From an uncultured Bacteroidia bacterium (GTDB lineage Bacteria > Bacteroidota > Bacteroidia > Bacteroidales > UBA932), in NCBI GenBank assembly GCA_902784435.1, contig CACZUR010000003.1, positions 54,085 through 118,084 on the forward strand: DNA of 64,000 bases. The letters are read 5' to 3'. The stretch's first letter is position 1, and each line of letters begins with the position of its first letter. Below, in pieces: positions 17,522 to 26,660 of the stretch. The position numbers and the translations under genes were made by a program. A model generated the notes under the pieces. That model was not told the origin of the DNA. It did no database searches and saw nothing but the letters and a program-made list of their open reading frames with translations.

Positions 17522-19222
17522 ATGAGGAAGACGATCATTCTTGGCCTTTTTCTATGCCTCACAGTTGCGGCCGCTCGCGGGAGCCAAGGCCGCACACTGG
17601 CCTCTGCAATTACGCCCGCTCGGGGAAACCAGGGCGGCCTCCGCTCCCTGCTGGCCCCGGGGAGTCAGGGCCATGCGGCCGGACAGAACAAAGAAGTGGA
17701 GCGCAAACTGCGGGAAGTGGATGCGGCCCTCACCGAGAAGGCCGATTACGATGCCCGGAAGGAGGAAAAGATAGACCAGTTGCGGGGAGCCCTGCGGGAT
17801 GCTGTGGATGAAGGTGGCCGCTGGGACGCCACTTTCCAGCTGTTCAAAGAGTACGAAAGCTATAAGTACGATTCGGCCTACAACTACGCCCTGGAGCTGG
17901 GCAAGCTGGCCGCCCGGAGCCAGCAGGCAGACCTGCAGGCCGAGGCCGTCATCGCCAAGTTGTACTGCCTTATCAACGCCGGGCTTTTCAAGGAGGCTTT
18001 CGACGAGGCCGAAAATCTCACGGAGAAAGGGCTGTCCCCGCGCGTGCAGATGGATTACTATAAGGTGATGGTGCGCCTGAATTATTCGGCCCGCGGCTAT
18101 GCCCAAACCGCCCCGTATTGGGACCAGTATTCCCAGGCGGGGGAGTACTACAGCCGCCGGATCCTGGCCTCTGTCCCGGAGAATTCCCGCATCTGGCATG
18201 AGTACAACGCCAATCTCCTCATGGAGAACCGGGAATTTGACCAGAGTATCCGGGAGTTTCAGGACCTGCTGGCCAACCCCGGGCTGGACCTTCACTCCCG
18301 CGCCATCTTCGCATCTTCCCTGGGCTGGATGCTGCAGCTGCAGGGACAGGAAGACGAGGCCCTGCTGAGCATCTGCGAATCGGCCATCTACGATATCAGA
18401 TCGTCCACCAAGGAAACCACGGCCCTCAGGATGCTGGCGGAATACCTGTCGCGCCGGGGAGAGGTAGAGCGCCCTTCCCGCTATGTGAGGGCCTCCTTTG
18501 ACGATGCCAATTTCTACAACGCCCGATTGCGCAAACTGGAGGTGGGCGCCGTGCTCCCACTGGTAGAAAAAAACCACTACGACAGCCTGCAAAAGCAGCG
18601 TAACCTCCTGGCGGTGAGCATTCTCCTGGCCGTTTTGGTGGCTGTGGCCGCCATCGTGGCACTGCGGTTTTTCAGGAAGCAGAACCGCCGGCTTCACGAG
18701 GCCCGGCAGGGCATCGAAGAACGCAACCGGCAGCTGGAAGAGGCCAATGCCCGCCTGGCCGAGGCCAACGCCATCAAGGCCGAATACATTGGCAACTCCT
18801 TCTATCTGAATTCGGAATTCATCGAGAAAATGTCCCAGCTGTACAAGTGGGTAGACCGGATGCTGGTGTCCCACCAGTACGAAGAGCTGCGGCGATCGGT
18901 CAAGGAATCTACCCTGGACAAGGAAAGGAGCAGCATGTACGAGTCGTTCGACACCACCTTCCTGAAAATCTTTCCCACGTTCGTGAACGACTACAACGCC
19001 CTGTTCCCGGACACCGAGCAGGTGTACCCCTCGAACGGCCTCACCCCCGAAATGCGCATCTTCGCCCTCATCCGCCTGGGTATCTCGGAGACGGACCGTA
19101 TCGCCCGTTTCCTGGACTATTCCGTACACACCATCAACACCTACAAGACCCGCGTCAAGAACAAATCCTGGGTGGAAAACGAGCGTTTCGAGCAGGAAAT
19201 CATGCAGATCGGCACGAAATAG
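17522..19222 (+). CDS. SusR-like membrane-spanning transcription regulator
   Basis: 566 residues. Signal peptide or first helix (ILGLFLCLTVAAARG), a Gly/Ser/Gln-containing low-complexity stretch (about 20-58), TPR-like helical repeats in the periplasm, a membrane helix at about 361-383 (LLAVSILLAVLVAVAAIVALRF), a coiled coil, then a cytosolic C-terminus with a LuxR-like helix-turn-helix (TPEMRIFALIRLGISETDRIARFLDYSVHTINTYKTRVK). This is the DUF6377/SusR type of regulator, which senses maltodextrins in B. thetaiotaomicron. Directly upstream of susC, so it is the likely activator of this locus. Its ligand is inferred from context. Confidence 0.8.
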   Translation: MRKTIILGLFLCLTVAAARGSQGRTLASAITPARGNQGGLRSLLAPGSQGHAAGQNKEVERKLREVDAALTEKADYDARKEEKIDQLRGALRDAVDEGGRWDATFQLFKEYESYKYDSAYNYALELGKLAARSQQADLQAEAVIAKLYCLINAGLFKEAFDEAENLTEKGLSPRVQMDYYKVMVRLNYSARGYAQTAPYWDQYSQAGEYYSRRILASVPENSRIWHEYNANLLMENREFDQSIREFQDLLANPGLDLHSRAIFASSLGWMLQLQGQEDEALLSICESAIYDIRSSTKETTALRMLAEYLSRRGEVERPSRYVRASFDDANFYNARLRKLEVGAVLPLVEKNHYDSLQKQRNLLAVSILLAVLVAVAAIVALRFFRKQNRRLHEARQGIEERNRQLEEANARLAEANAIKAEYIGNSFYLNSEFIEKMSQLYKWVDRMLVSHQYEELRRSVKESTLDKERSSMYESFDTTFLKIFPTFVNDYNALFPDTEQVYPSNGLTPEMRIFALIRLGISETDRIARFLDYSVHTINTYKTRVKNKSWVENERFEQEIMQIGTK

Positions 19223-19257
19223 GGCAATAATTCCTTTATATTTCGGCCCCCTGGAGT

Positions 19258-19295
19258 ATTTGCCAACATTCTGAAAATCAGAGTGTTGGCAAAAA
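19258..19295. promoter_or_regulatory. Hairpin in the regulator-susC gap
   Basis: TTTGCCAACATTCTGA pairs with TCAGAGTGTTGGCAAA around AAA, one G-T wobble. There is no T-run on the plus strand. It may terminate the regulator transcript weakly or be an operator; it lies about 60 bases upstream of the susC promoter box. Confidence 0.5.
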
Positions 19296-19355
19296 TATTA
19301 TGCCATTTTGCATTATATTATCCATATGTTATTAGGACGCGTGTGTGTAAGGAGA

Positions 19356-19363
19356 TAATTTTG
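19356..19363 (+). promoter_or_regulatory. -7 box for the susCDE operon
   Basis: TAATTTTG fits TAnnTTTG; leader to the susC ATG about 42 nt. Confidence 0.55.
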
Positions 19364-19410
19364 CGAAACCAACGACACCAAACTATTTTCAATAACCATC
19401 ACGCTACCCT

Positions 19411-22341
19411 ATGAAAAGGATTATCTCCACGTTGACCCTCTGGCTCTGCCTGACGGTCATGGTGTTCGCCCAGGGCGGATACCAGGTGAAGGGTGTGGTC
19501 ATCGACGCCCACGGGCCTGTGATTGGAGCCACTGTCATGGAACAGGGCACCTCCAATGGCACGGCCACGGGACTGGACGGTGACTATGTCCTGCGCGTCT
19601 CTTCCGCCGAAGCACTGGTAGAAATCAGCTGCATCGGCTATGCCACCCAGGTGTATGCCGCCAAGGCGGTTCCCCCGCGGGTGACCCTGGAAGAAGACAC
19701 CGAATTCCTGGACGATGTCGTAGTCATCGGCTACGGTACCCTGTCCAAAAAAGAATTGTCTGCCTCCGTCGTGCAGGTGGACAGTAAGGATTTCTTCCGC
19801 GGAACCACCAACAACCCCATGACCATGCTCACGGGTAAGGTGGCCGGTCTGAACGTGGTCACCAGCCAGGGTTCCAACCCGAACTCCGGCTCCGACTTCC
19901 AGATCCGCGGCGCCACCTCCCTGAATGCCGGCAACGGCCCGCTGGTGGTGATCGACGGTATCCCCGGCGGTGAACTCCGCAGCCTCTCGCCCCAGGACAT
20001 CGAGTCCATGACCGTCCTGAAGGATGCCGCATCGGCCTCCATCTACGGTACCAGCGGTGCCAACGGTGTGATTCTGATCACCACCAAGAAAGGCTCCAAG
20101 GACGAACCTGGCACGGCCCATGTCACCTACGACGGCGCCTTCAACGTGAACTTTGCCAAGGCCCCCATCGCCGTGCTCACGCCCGACGAGTGGGTACGCT
20201 CCCGCCGCGGAACGGACTACGGCTACCGCACCAACTGGTACCAGGCCCTCCTGCGCGACTTCTCCTACGGCCATACTCATTATGTGTCCGTGGACGGCAG
20301 CACCGCCAAGGGTTCCTACAACGCCTCCGTGAATTACAAGAATTCCCTGGGCGTAGACCTGGTGGACGCCCGTGAGGAATACGGCGCCCGCGCCGCCCTG
20401 GAGCAGCGCCTGATCAAGGACATCTTCCAGCTCAACGTGAGCCTGAACCTGCGCCGCGTGAATGAGGAGTATGGCAACGACGGTTCCTTCGGCACCGCCC
20501 TCACCATCAATCCCACCTTCCCCATCTACAATGAGGACGGCAGCTACTATCAGCCCACGGCTCCTACCAACGCCACCAACCCGGTGGAGGCCATGCTCAA
20601 CAAGACGGCCAACGGCCAGCGCATGTTCGCCACCGCCGCCGTCTCCCTGAAGGCCAACATCTTCAAGAACGATATCCACAACGTGAGCTCCACGGTCACA
20701 TACTCGCTGGACTACAACGACTACAAGTCCAACAACTACACGCCCATCGAGTCCCACGATAAGTATTGGAACGGCTACGAAGGCACCGCCTCCCTGAGCT
20801 ATTCCAAGAACTGGCGCAACCAGCTGGAATGGCTGTTCAACTACTCCTTCCACAGCGGCGCCCACCACATCAACGCCGTGGCCGGCTACTCTTACCAGGA
20901 TTTCAACTCCGAGAGCATGAACATCACCAACCGCGGCTTCGCCTACGACTCCATTCTGTGGAACGATATCGGCTCCGGTACCGCCCGCACGGAGAATCCC
21001 GCCCAGACCAGCATGGGCTCCGGCAAGTCCCTGAGCAAGGTAATCGCCGTCCTGGCCCGTGTGAACTACAACTGGAACAACCTCCTCTTCGCCCAGGTCT
21101 CCCTGCGCCGGGAAGGCGCCACCAACTTCGGTGACAAGAACAAGTGGGGTAACTTCCCCGCCGCTTCCGTCGCCTGGGAAATGGCCAATATGGACTTCAT
21201 GCGCAACGCCACTTGGGTGAACAGCCTCAAGCCCCGTGTGTCCTTCGGTGTCACCGGCCGCCGCGGGGGTTCCAACGTGGCCCGTCCCACCTACGGAAGC
21301 CATGGCCAGTATTATATGGACGGAGAATGGGTGAAGGGCTATCGGCCCGCCTCCAACGAAAACCCGGACCTGCGCTGGGAGAAACTGGTGGCCATCAACC
21401 TGGGTGTAGACTTCTCCTTCTTCGACAACCGCCTGCGCGGTAACCTGGACCTGTACGACCGCGAGAGCCCGGACCTGCTGTACAACTACACGGCTCCCCA
21501 GCCTCCGTTCATCCACAGCTCCATCCTGGTGAATGTGGGTAAGACCCGCAACATCGGTGCGGAACTCTCCCTGGAAGGCGACGTGTTCACCAAGACGCCC
21601 GTCAAGTGGACCACCGGCATCAACGCCGCCATCGGCACGTCCCAGATCGTCACCCTGTCCAACCAGATTTACGGTGCTTCCTACATCGACATGCTGGGCA
21701 CCGGCGGCCTGGGCCAGACCTCTTACTACTACCGTTACACGGAAGGCAGCACCATCGGTACCCTCTATGGCTACGAGGCCGCCGGCGTGAACGAGTATGG
21801 CGACATGATGGTGTATGACAAGGAAGGGAATGTGATTACCGCCGCATCGGCCAGCGCCGACAGCAAGCGCTACATCGGCAATACCATTCCCAAGCTGTTC
21901 CTGTCCTGGAACAACACCCTCCGCTACAAGAACTTCGACCTGAACATCCTGATGAACGGCGCCTTCGGCCACATGATTTACAACAACCGCCGCGCCGGCA
22001 ACCTCCAGAGTTCCGGTAACGCCAATGTGTTCCGCACCGCCTACACCCGCGACAAAGCCATTCGCGAATACGGCGGCGTGGTCACTTCCTTCTTCCTGGA
22101 AAAAGGCGACTTCATGAAGATCCAGAATGTCACCCTGGGTTACACCCTCCATCCCAGGAAAAAGGATATCCTCCAGAGCCTGCGCGTGTTCCTCACCGCT
22201 ACGGACCTGTACACCTTCACCGGTTATACGGGAACGGATCCGGCCCTGCTGAGCACCAACGGACTTACTCCCGGCGTGGATAACGGTGTCGGTTACCCGG
22301 AAACCCGTGTCGTCACCCTGGGTGCCACCATCACTTTCTAA
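19411..22341 (+). CDS. susC: SusC-like TonB-dependent outer membrane transporter
   Basis: 976 residues, near SusC of B. thetaiotaomicron in length. Signal peptide ending at VFAQ; carboxypeptidase-like N-terminal domain (about 25-105, QVKGVVIDAHGPVIGATVM); a TonB-box-like segment DVVVIGYGTLSKKELSASV; plug domain with QIRGATSLNAGNGPLVVIDGIPGG; then a 22-strand-type barrel to a terminal TLGATITF. Imports oligosaccharide captured by the SusD partner, driven by TonB. First gene of the operon. The starch/maltodextrin substrate is inferred from the CBM26 and GH13/GH31 neighbours. Confidence 0.95.
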   Translation: MKRIISTLTLWLCLTVMVFAQGGYQVKGVVIDAHGPVIGATVMEQGTSNGTATGLDGDYVLRVSSAEALVEISCIGYATQVYAAKAVPPRVTLEEDTEFLDDVVVIGYGTLSKKELSASVVQVDSKDFFRGTTNNPMTMLTGKVAGLNVVTSQGSNPNSGSDFQIRGATSLNAGNGPLVVIDGIPGGELRSLSPQDIESMTVLKDAASASIYGTSGANGVILITTKKGSKDEPGTAHVTYDGAFNVNFAKAPIAVLTPDEWVRSRRGTDYGYRTNWYQALLRDFSYGHTHYVSVDGSTAKGSYNASVNYKNSLGVDLVDAREEYGARAALEQRLIKDIFQLNVSLNLRRVNEEYGNDGSFGTALTINPTFPIYNEDGSYYQPTAPTNATNPVEAMLNKTANGQRMFATAAVSLKANIFKNDIHNVSSTVTYSLDYNDYKSNNYTPIESHDKYWNGYEGTASLSYSKNWRNQLEWLFNYSFHSGAHHINAVAGYSYQDFNSESMNITNRGFAYDSILWNDIGSGTARTENPAQTSMGSGKSLSKVIAVLARVNYNWNNLLFAQVSLRREGATNFGDKNKWGNFPAASVAWEMANMDFMRNATWVNSLKPRVSFGVTGRRGGSNVARPTYGSHGQYYMDGEWVKGYRPASNENPDLRWEKLVAINLGVDFSFFDNRLRGNLDLYDRESPDLLYNYTAPQPPFIHSSILVNVGKTRNIGAELSLEGDVFTKTPVKWTTGINAAIGTSQIVTLSNQIYGASYIDMLGTGGLGQTSYYYRYTEGSTIGTLYGYEAAGVNEYGDMMVYDKEGNVITAASASADSKRYIGNTIPKLFLSWNNTLRYKNFDLNILMNGAFGHMIYNNRRAGNLQSSGNANVFRTAYTRDKAIREYGGVVTSFFLEKGDFMKIQNVTLGYTLHPRKKDILQSLRVFLTATDLYTFTGYTGTDPALLSTNGLTPGVDNGVGYPETRVVTLGATITF

Positions 22342-22353
22342 TTGGACTGCTTT

Positions 22354-24156
22354 ATGAGAAAGATATTCAATCTGACTGTCATCGCTGCCGTAGCCCTGAG
22401 CCTGAGTTCCTGCTTCGACCTCACCGAAAAGGCTTTCAACCGCATCGAAAAAGACAATTTCTACCAGAACGAGGGTAGTGTGAAGGGCGCCATCGCTTCC
22501 GTGTACTATACGGCGGAAGGTTCCTTCGGCGAGTACTTCTTCTACCTGAACGAATTCTCCGCCGACCAGATTGCCTGGCGCGTATGGAACGGCGGTACCT
22601 GGGGCTGGGACAACGCAGAGAAGTTCGTGCTTTCCTCGCATACCTGGACTTCCCAGTCTTCCATCATCCAGAGCGCCTGGAACAATACCTGGGGCGCCAT
22701 CGGCGAATGCAACAGCATTATCCATGACCTCCAGACCATCGACCTGGCCGCCATCGGCGTTACCTCCGAAAAGGCCAGCCAGTACATCGACGAGATGCGG
22801 ACCCTGCGCGCCTGGTGCTACTACAACCTCTTCGAGGTATGGGGCGGCGCCCTGCCGCTGAACACGGAAGTCACTTCCGAGGTTCCGCCCACCGCAGACC
22901 CGGACTTCGACACCTCCTGCAAGAAGATCTGGCAGTTCCTGGTGGATGAACTGGACGCCAGCCTGGCCGGCCTTCCGAAGAACAATGTGAACCGGATGAA
23001 CCAGGCCACCAACCGCATGATCAAGGCCCGCCTGATGTTCAACGCCGAGGTCTTTGTCAAGGAAAACCACTACAGCGAGGCCGAGGCCCTGTGCAACGAA
23101 ATCCTGAGCGGCACCTACGGCACCTATGCCCTGGCCGATGATTTCCGCGACATCTACAACATCGACAACATCAACTGCCCCGAGGTCATCTTCGCACTGG
23201 CTTCCGAGTACGGCAAGTCCCACGGCAATGCCTACAACTGCCGCGACGTGACCTTCCTCCCGTACAATGCCTTCGGCGATCCGCTCTCCATCCTGGGCAC
23301 CAACAACGACCAGGGCCGCTGGAACTGCGTGATCATCGCCCCGTCCCACGACAACACCGGCACCGTGCTGCCTACCGGCGGCACCGACACCGGCGGCAAG
23401 TCCTTCGTCTTTGACTACGGCGACAAACTGGGCGCCGTGTATGACAGGTTCGACGACCGCGACATCCGCAAGAAACCCTACCACGCCGACACCAACGGCA
23501 ATTGGGAAGGCCTCTTCCTGATCGGCGCACAGAAGGATTACTACACGGGCGCCGCCCTTCCGGCCGATGCCGACCGCGACGGCCAGGATCTGGTGTACGT
23601 GGACCAGGTGGGTACCTTCCAGAACAAGGGCCGCGACTTGGCCGACGTGATGTCCCCGCACTGGGGCGAGACCAACTCCGGCTACCGTATGCTCCGCTAT
23701 CCCATCCTTCCGGATGTGTGCGGCGTAGACTTCCGCGACATCGACGAGGTGGAATTCCGCCTCTCGGAAGTGTACTATATGCTAGCCGAGTGCAAACTGC
23801 GCGCAGGCGACAGCGGTGCTGCCAAAGACTTGGTGAACCAGGTGCGCAAGCGCTACTTCAAGGCCTCCGACTGGGCCGCCGCCAAGGATGAACCCGGTCC
23901 CGGCTTCACTGCCTTCGATGCCGACTGGATGCTTAACGAGTGGGGCAAGGAGTTCCTCTGCGAGGGACGCCGCCGCCGCACCGACCTCCGTCGCTTTGAC
24001 AAATTCACCCAGGGCCAGTGGTGGTTCTTCGGCCGTGGAAAGGACGACGACTTCTATCCCGCCCAGCGCGACCGCAAGTACGAGTGGTTCCCGCTGCCGC
24101 AGGCTGCCCTTACGGTGAATCCCGGCCTTGTTCAGAATCCTAACTACGTTGAATAG
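22354..24156 (+). CDS. susD: SusD/RagB-type glycan-binding lipoprotein
   Basis: 600 residues from the ATG at 22354, 12 bases after the susC stop; this start gives a lipobox (VALSLSSC20). SusD-family N-terminal TPR-like helices are seen, with EMRTLRAWCYYNLFEVWGGALPL, and the C-terminal RYPILPDVCGVDFRDIDEVEFRLSEVYYMLAECKLRAGD and EWGKEFLCEGRRRRTDLRRFD. Forms the lid on SusC at the cell surface and hands over glycan. Confidence 0.95.
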   Translation: MRKIFNLTVIAAVALSLSSCFDLTEKAFNRIEKDNFYQNEGSVKGAIASVYYTAEGSFGEYFFYLNEFSADQIAWRVWNGGTWGWDNAEKFVLSSHTWTSQSSIIQSAWNNTWGAIGECNSIIHDLQTIDLAAIGVTSEKASQYIDEMRTLRAWCYYNLFEVWGGALPLNTEVTSEVPPTADPDFDTSCKKIWQFLVDELDASLAGLPKNNVNRMNQATNRMIKARLMFNAEVFVKENHYSEAEALCNEILSGTYGTYALADDFRDIYNIDNINCPEVIFALASEYGKSHGNAYNCRDVTFLPYNAFGDPLSILGTNNDQGRWNCVIIAPSHDNTGTVLPTGGTDTGGKSFVFDYGDKLGAVYDRFDDRDIRKKPYHADTNGNWEGLFLIGAQKDYYTGAALPADADRDGQDLVYVDQVGTFQNKGRDLADVMSPHWGETNSGYRMLRYPILPDVCGVDFRDIDEVEFRLSEVYYMLAECKLRAGDSGAAKDLVNQVRKRYFKASDWAAAKDEPGPGFTAFDADWMLNEWGKEFLCEGRRRRTDLRRFDKFTQGQWWFFGRGKDDDFYPAQRDRKYEWFPLPQAALTVNPGLVQNPNYVE

Positions 24157-24158
24157 CC

Positions 24159-26603
24159 ATGAAAAGACTCTTTACATATTTCACCATTCCGGTCCTGGCC
24201 CTGCTGGCGGCCTGCTCTCCCAAGCTGGAGATCGAGTACGCCCACGAAGCCCAGGCATTCCAGACGCAGAGCAATCTGATCCTGGTCGAGGGCATCATGC
24301 CGCAAGCATCCACCGCCACCGAGGAAATCTACATTGTGGGTGCTTTCAACGGGGATGAGGCTGCCATCGGCAACCCTGAGTACCTGATGACACACTCCGA
24401 GACCATCACCTCCAAGTGGGGCATCTACCTGGATCCCGCCCGATTCGTAAGCGGCAAGACCCTGGCCGACGGCTTCACTTTCTACTCTGTCCAGCAGGGC
24501 TATGAGCGCTCTTCCCGCAACGAGCCCGTGCTGCACAAGCTCACCATCGGCCCTGGAGAGTGGGCCAACGTGTATGCCGACAAGTGGGAGCAGTTCTTCA
24601 AGCCCGTGGAGGAAGAACCCGGCGTTGAACTGCCGGAGCACGCCGGCGTCCGCATCTACATCATCGACCAGACCGGCTGGGATGCCATCGCGCTGTACCA
24701 GTGGGGCGACGCGAACAACTTCGGCGGCAACTGGCCCGGTGCGGCGGTGACCGGCACGTGGAAGGCCGATGGCGTGGAGTACAAGTACTTCGAGTACGGC
24801 GACGACATCTTCGGCCTGGGGCAGAACCTCATCTTCAACAACAACGACAACGGCACGCAGCTGGCCGACTACAACGTTCACTTCGATGAAGGCGTAGCCG
24901 ACTACTTCTTCCTGGTGACGGCCGACGGTGTCGAAGAGATCCCGAATCCGGCCAGCGGCGGCGCCTCCGATCCCCGCGATGCCATGAAGGATGCCAGCCC
25001 CTGGAGCGTGATCGGTTCCATCGCCAGCACCGGCAACAGCTGGAACGCCGATGAACCCATGCTCACCGACGGCACCTGGCACGTCTGCCTGGGCCTGACG
25101 CTCACCGCTTCCGACGAATTCAAGTTCCGCAAGGATGCCGGCTGGGATGTGAACTTCGGCGGCGCTTTCGCCGCCGTCGGAGAAGCCTTCGAGGTAACCC
25201 AGGGCGGTGCCAACATCCTGGTGACCGAAGACGGAACCTACGACCTGTTCCTGAATCCGGATGCCGCCAAGGTGATCATCGTCTTTGCCGGGGACCGCGT
25301 GAACCTGGACGCCGGTGACAACCCCGGCGGCGAAGATCCCGGTCCCGTGGAACCCGCCCAGCCCAATGACCCCGTCACCATCTACGTGCAGGATCTGTCC
25401 GGCTGGGAGGCCCTGGCCCTGTACATGTGGGGCGACAAGAATATCGAGGGTGCCGATGTCAGCGGTGCCTGGCCCGGCCTGCTTCCCGCCGAAAAGACCG
25501 TAAAGCTTGGTACGGTGAGCTACAAGGTATTCGAAGTGCCGGATGCCCTGGGCCGTGCAGAGAACCTGATTTTCAACAACAACGGCGGCGGCGTGCAGAC
25601 GGCCGACCTGGCCCTCACCCTGGAGCCCGTCCAGTACATCCAGCTGGCCGACAACGGGGAAGGCACCATCGTGGCAACGGTCATCGATCCCACCAACCCG
25701 GACATCAAGATTCTCATCAACAACAAGACGGACTGGGAGGAAGTGGCCCTGTATGCCTGGGGCGATGCCGAAGCCTTCGGCGGCTGGCCCGGTGCGACGC
25801 CGGTGACCACCGAGGTGGTGAAAGGCGTGGAATACCTGGTCTTCGGCCTTCCCGCCGACATGGCCGGCAAGAGCCTCAACCTCATCTTCAACAATAACAA
25901 CAATGGCAAACAGCTGGAAGGCTTTGCCATCACGGTTCCCGAAGATGAGATCTTCCTAACCATCAATGCGGCCTACAGCCTGGGCAATGTGGAGGGCAAC
26001 CCCCGCGGCGAAGCTTCCACCATCTACGTGGTGAACAAGCAGGGCTGGGAGACGCTGAACCTCTATGCCTGGGGCGATGCCGAGGTCTTCGGCGGCTGGA
26101 CCGGTGCAGCCGGTACCAAGATCGGCACCTGGTGCGGAGAACCCGTCTACACCTTTGATGTGTCTGCCGATGCTTCCGGCAAGAATGAGAACCTGATTTT
26201 CAACAACGGCGAAGGCGCCCAGTTCGACGCCCTTTCCACCACGCTGGGCGAAGACCTGTTCCTGGAAATCGAGAACTCCACCTGCACCGAAACCACGCCG
26301 GCTACCCGCGTGTACGTGATCGACGAAACCGGTTGGGACGAGATTGCCCTCTATGTCTGGGGCACCTCCGAAATCTTTGGCGGATGGCCGGGCGCAGCCC
26401 CTGCCGGAACCCAGGAGATCGGCGGCGTGACTTACAAGTATTTCGAAGTGCCTGCCGCTGCCTTCGGCAACACGGCCAACTTCATCCTGAACAACAACAA
26501 TAACGGTGTTCAGCTGGAGAACTTCGACATCCTGAAGGGTCAGACCATCAAGACCGACTTCTACTTCCGCTTCACGGCAGACAACGTGACGGTCGTCGAA
26601 TAA
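24159..26603 (+). CDS. SusE/F-position surface lipoprotein with five CBM26-like repeats
   Basis: 814 residues, lipobox LALLAAC19. A SusE-type N-terminal beta domain (about 50-150) is followed by a repeated module of about 95 residues that starts at about 165, 407, 517, 620 and 717, each with the pattern IYxxxxxGWxxxALYxWGD...FGGWPGA...NLIFNNNxNG. This is the look of starch-binding family CBM26, where the Trp and Tyr residues stack on glucose. A SusF-like segment (WNADEPMLTDGTWHVCLGLTL) lies between repeats 1 and 2. It occupies the SusE slot two bases after susD. Predicted to hold starch granules or maltodextrin at the surface. Confidence 0.85.
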   Translation: MKRLFTYFTIPVLALLAACSPKLEIEYAHEAQAFQTQSNLILVEGIMPQASTATEEIYIVGAFNGDEAAIGNPEYLMTHSETITSKWGIYLDPARFVSGKTLADGFTFYSVQQGYERSSRNEPVLHKLTIGPGEWANVYADKWEQFFKPVEEEPGVELPEHAGVRIYIIDQTGWDAIALYQWGDANNFGGNWPGAAVTGTWKADGVEYKYFEYGDDIFGLGQNLIFNNNDNGTQLADYNVHFDEGVADYFFLVTADGVEEIPNPASGGASDPRDAMKDASPWSVIGSIASTGNSWNADEPMLTDGTWHVCLGLTLTASDEFKFRKDAGWDVNFGGAFAAVGEAFEVTQGGANILVTEDGTYDLFLNPDAAKVIIVFAGDRVNLDAGDNPGGEDPGPVEPAQPNDPVTIYVQDLSGWEALALYMWGDKNIEGADVSGAWPGLLPAEKTVKLGTVSYKVFEVPDALGRAENLIFNNNGGGVQTADLALTLEPVQYIQLADNGEGTIVATVIDPTNPDIKILINNKTDWEEVALYAWGDAEAFGGWPGATPVTTEVVKGVEYLVFGLPADMAGKSLNLIFNNNNNGKQLEGFAITVPEDEIFLTINAAYSLGNVEGNPRGEASTIYVVNKQGWETLNLYAWGDAEVFGGWTGAAGTKIGTWCGEPVYTFDVSADASGKNENLIFNNGEGAQFDALSTTLGEDLFLEIENSTCTETTPATRVYVIDETGWDEIALYVWGTSEIFGGWPGAAPAGTQEIGGVTYKYFEVPAAAFGNTANFILNNNNNGVQLENFDILKGQTIKTDFYFRFTADNVTVVE

Positions 26604-26660
26604 GCTTTTCGGGCCGGAGCCCCTGACCGGACTCCGGCCTGCCAGTAAAACCCGAACAAT

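Noticed and set aside
19399-23661. Very long antisense open frame opposite susC/susD
   Set aside because: GC-rich coding sequence commonly leaves the complementary frame open; the protein is Val/Gly/His-rich without any domain, while the plus strand carries clear SusC and SusD.
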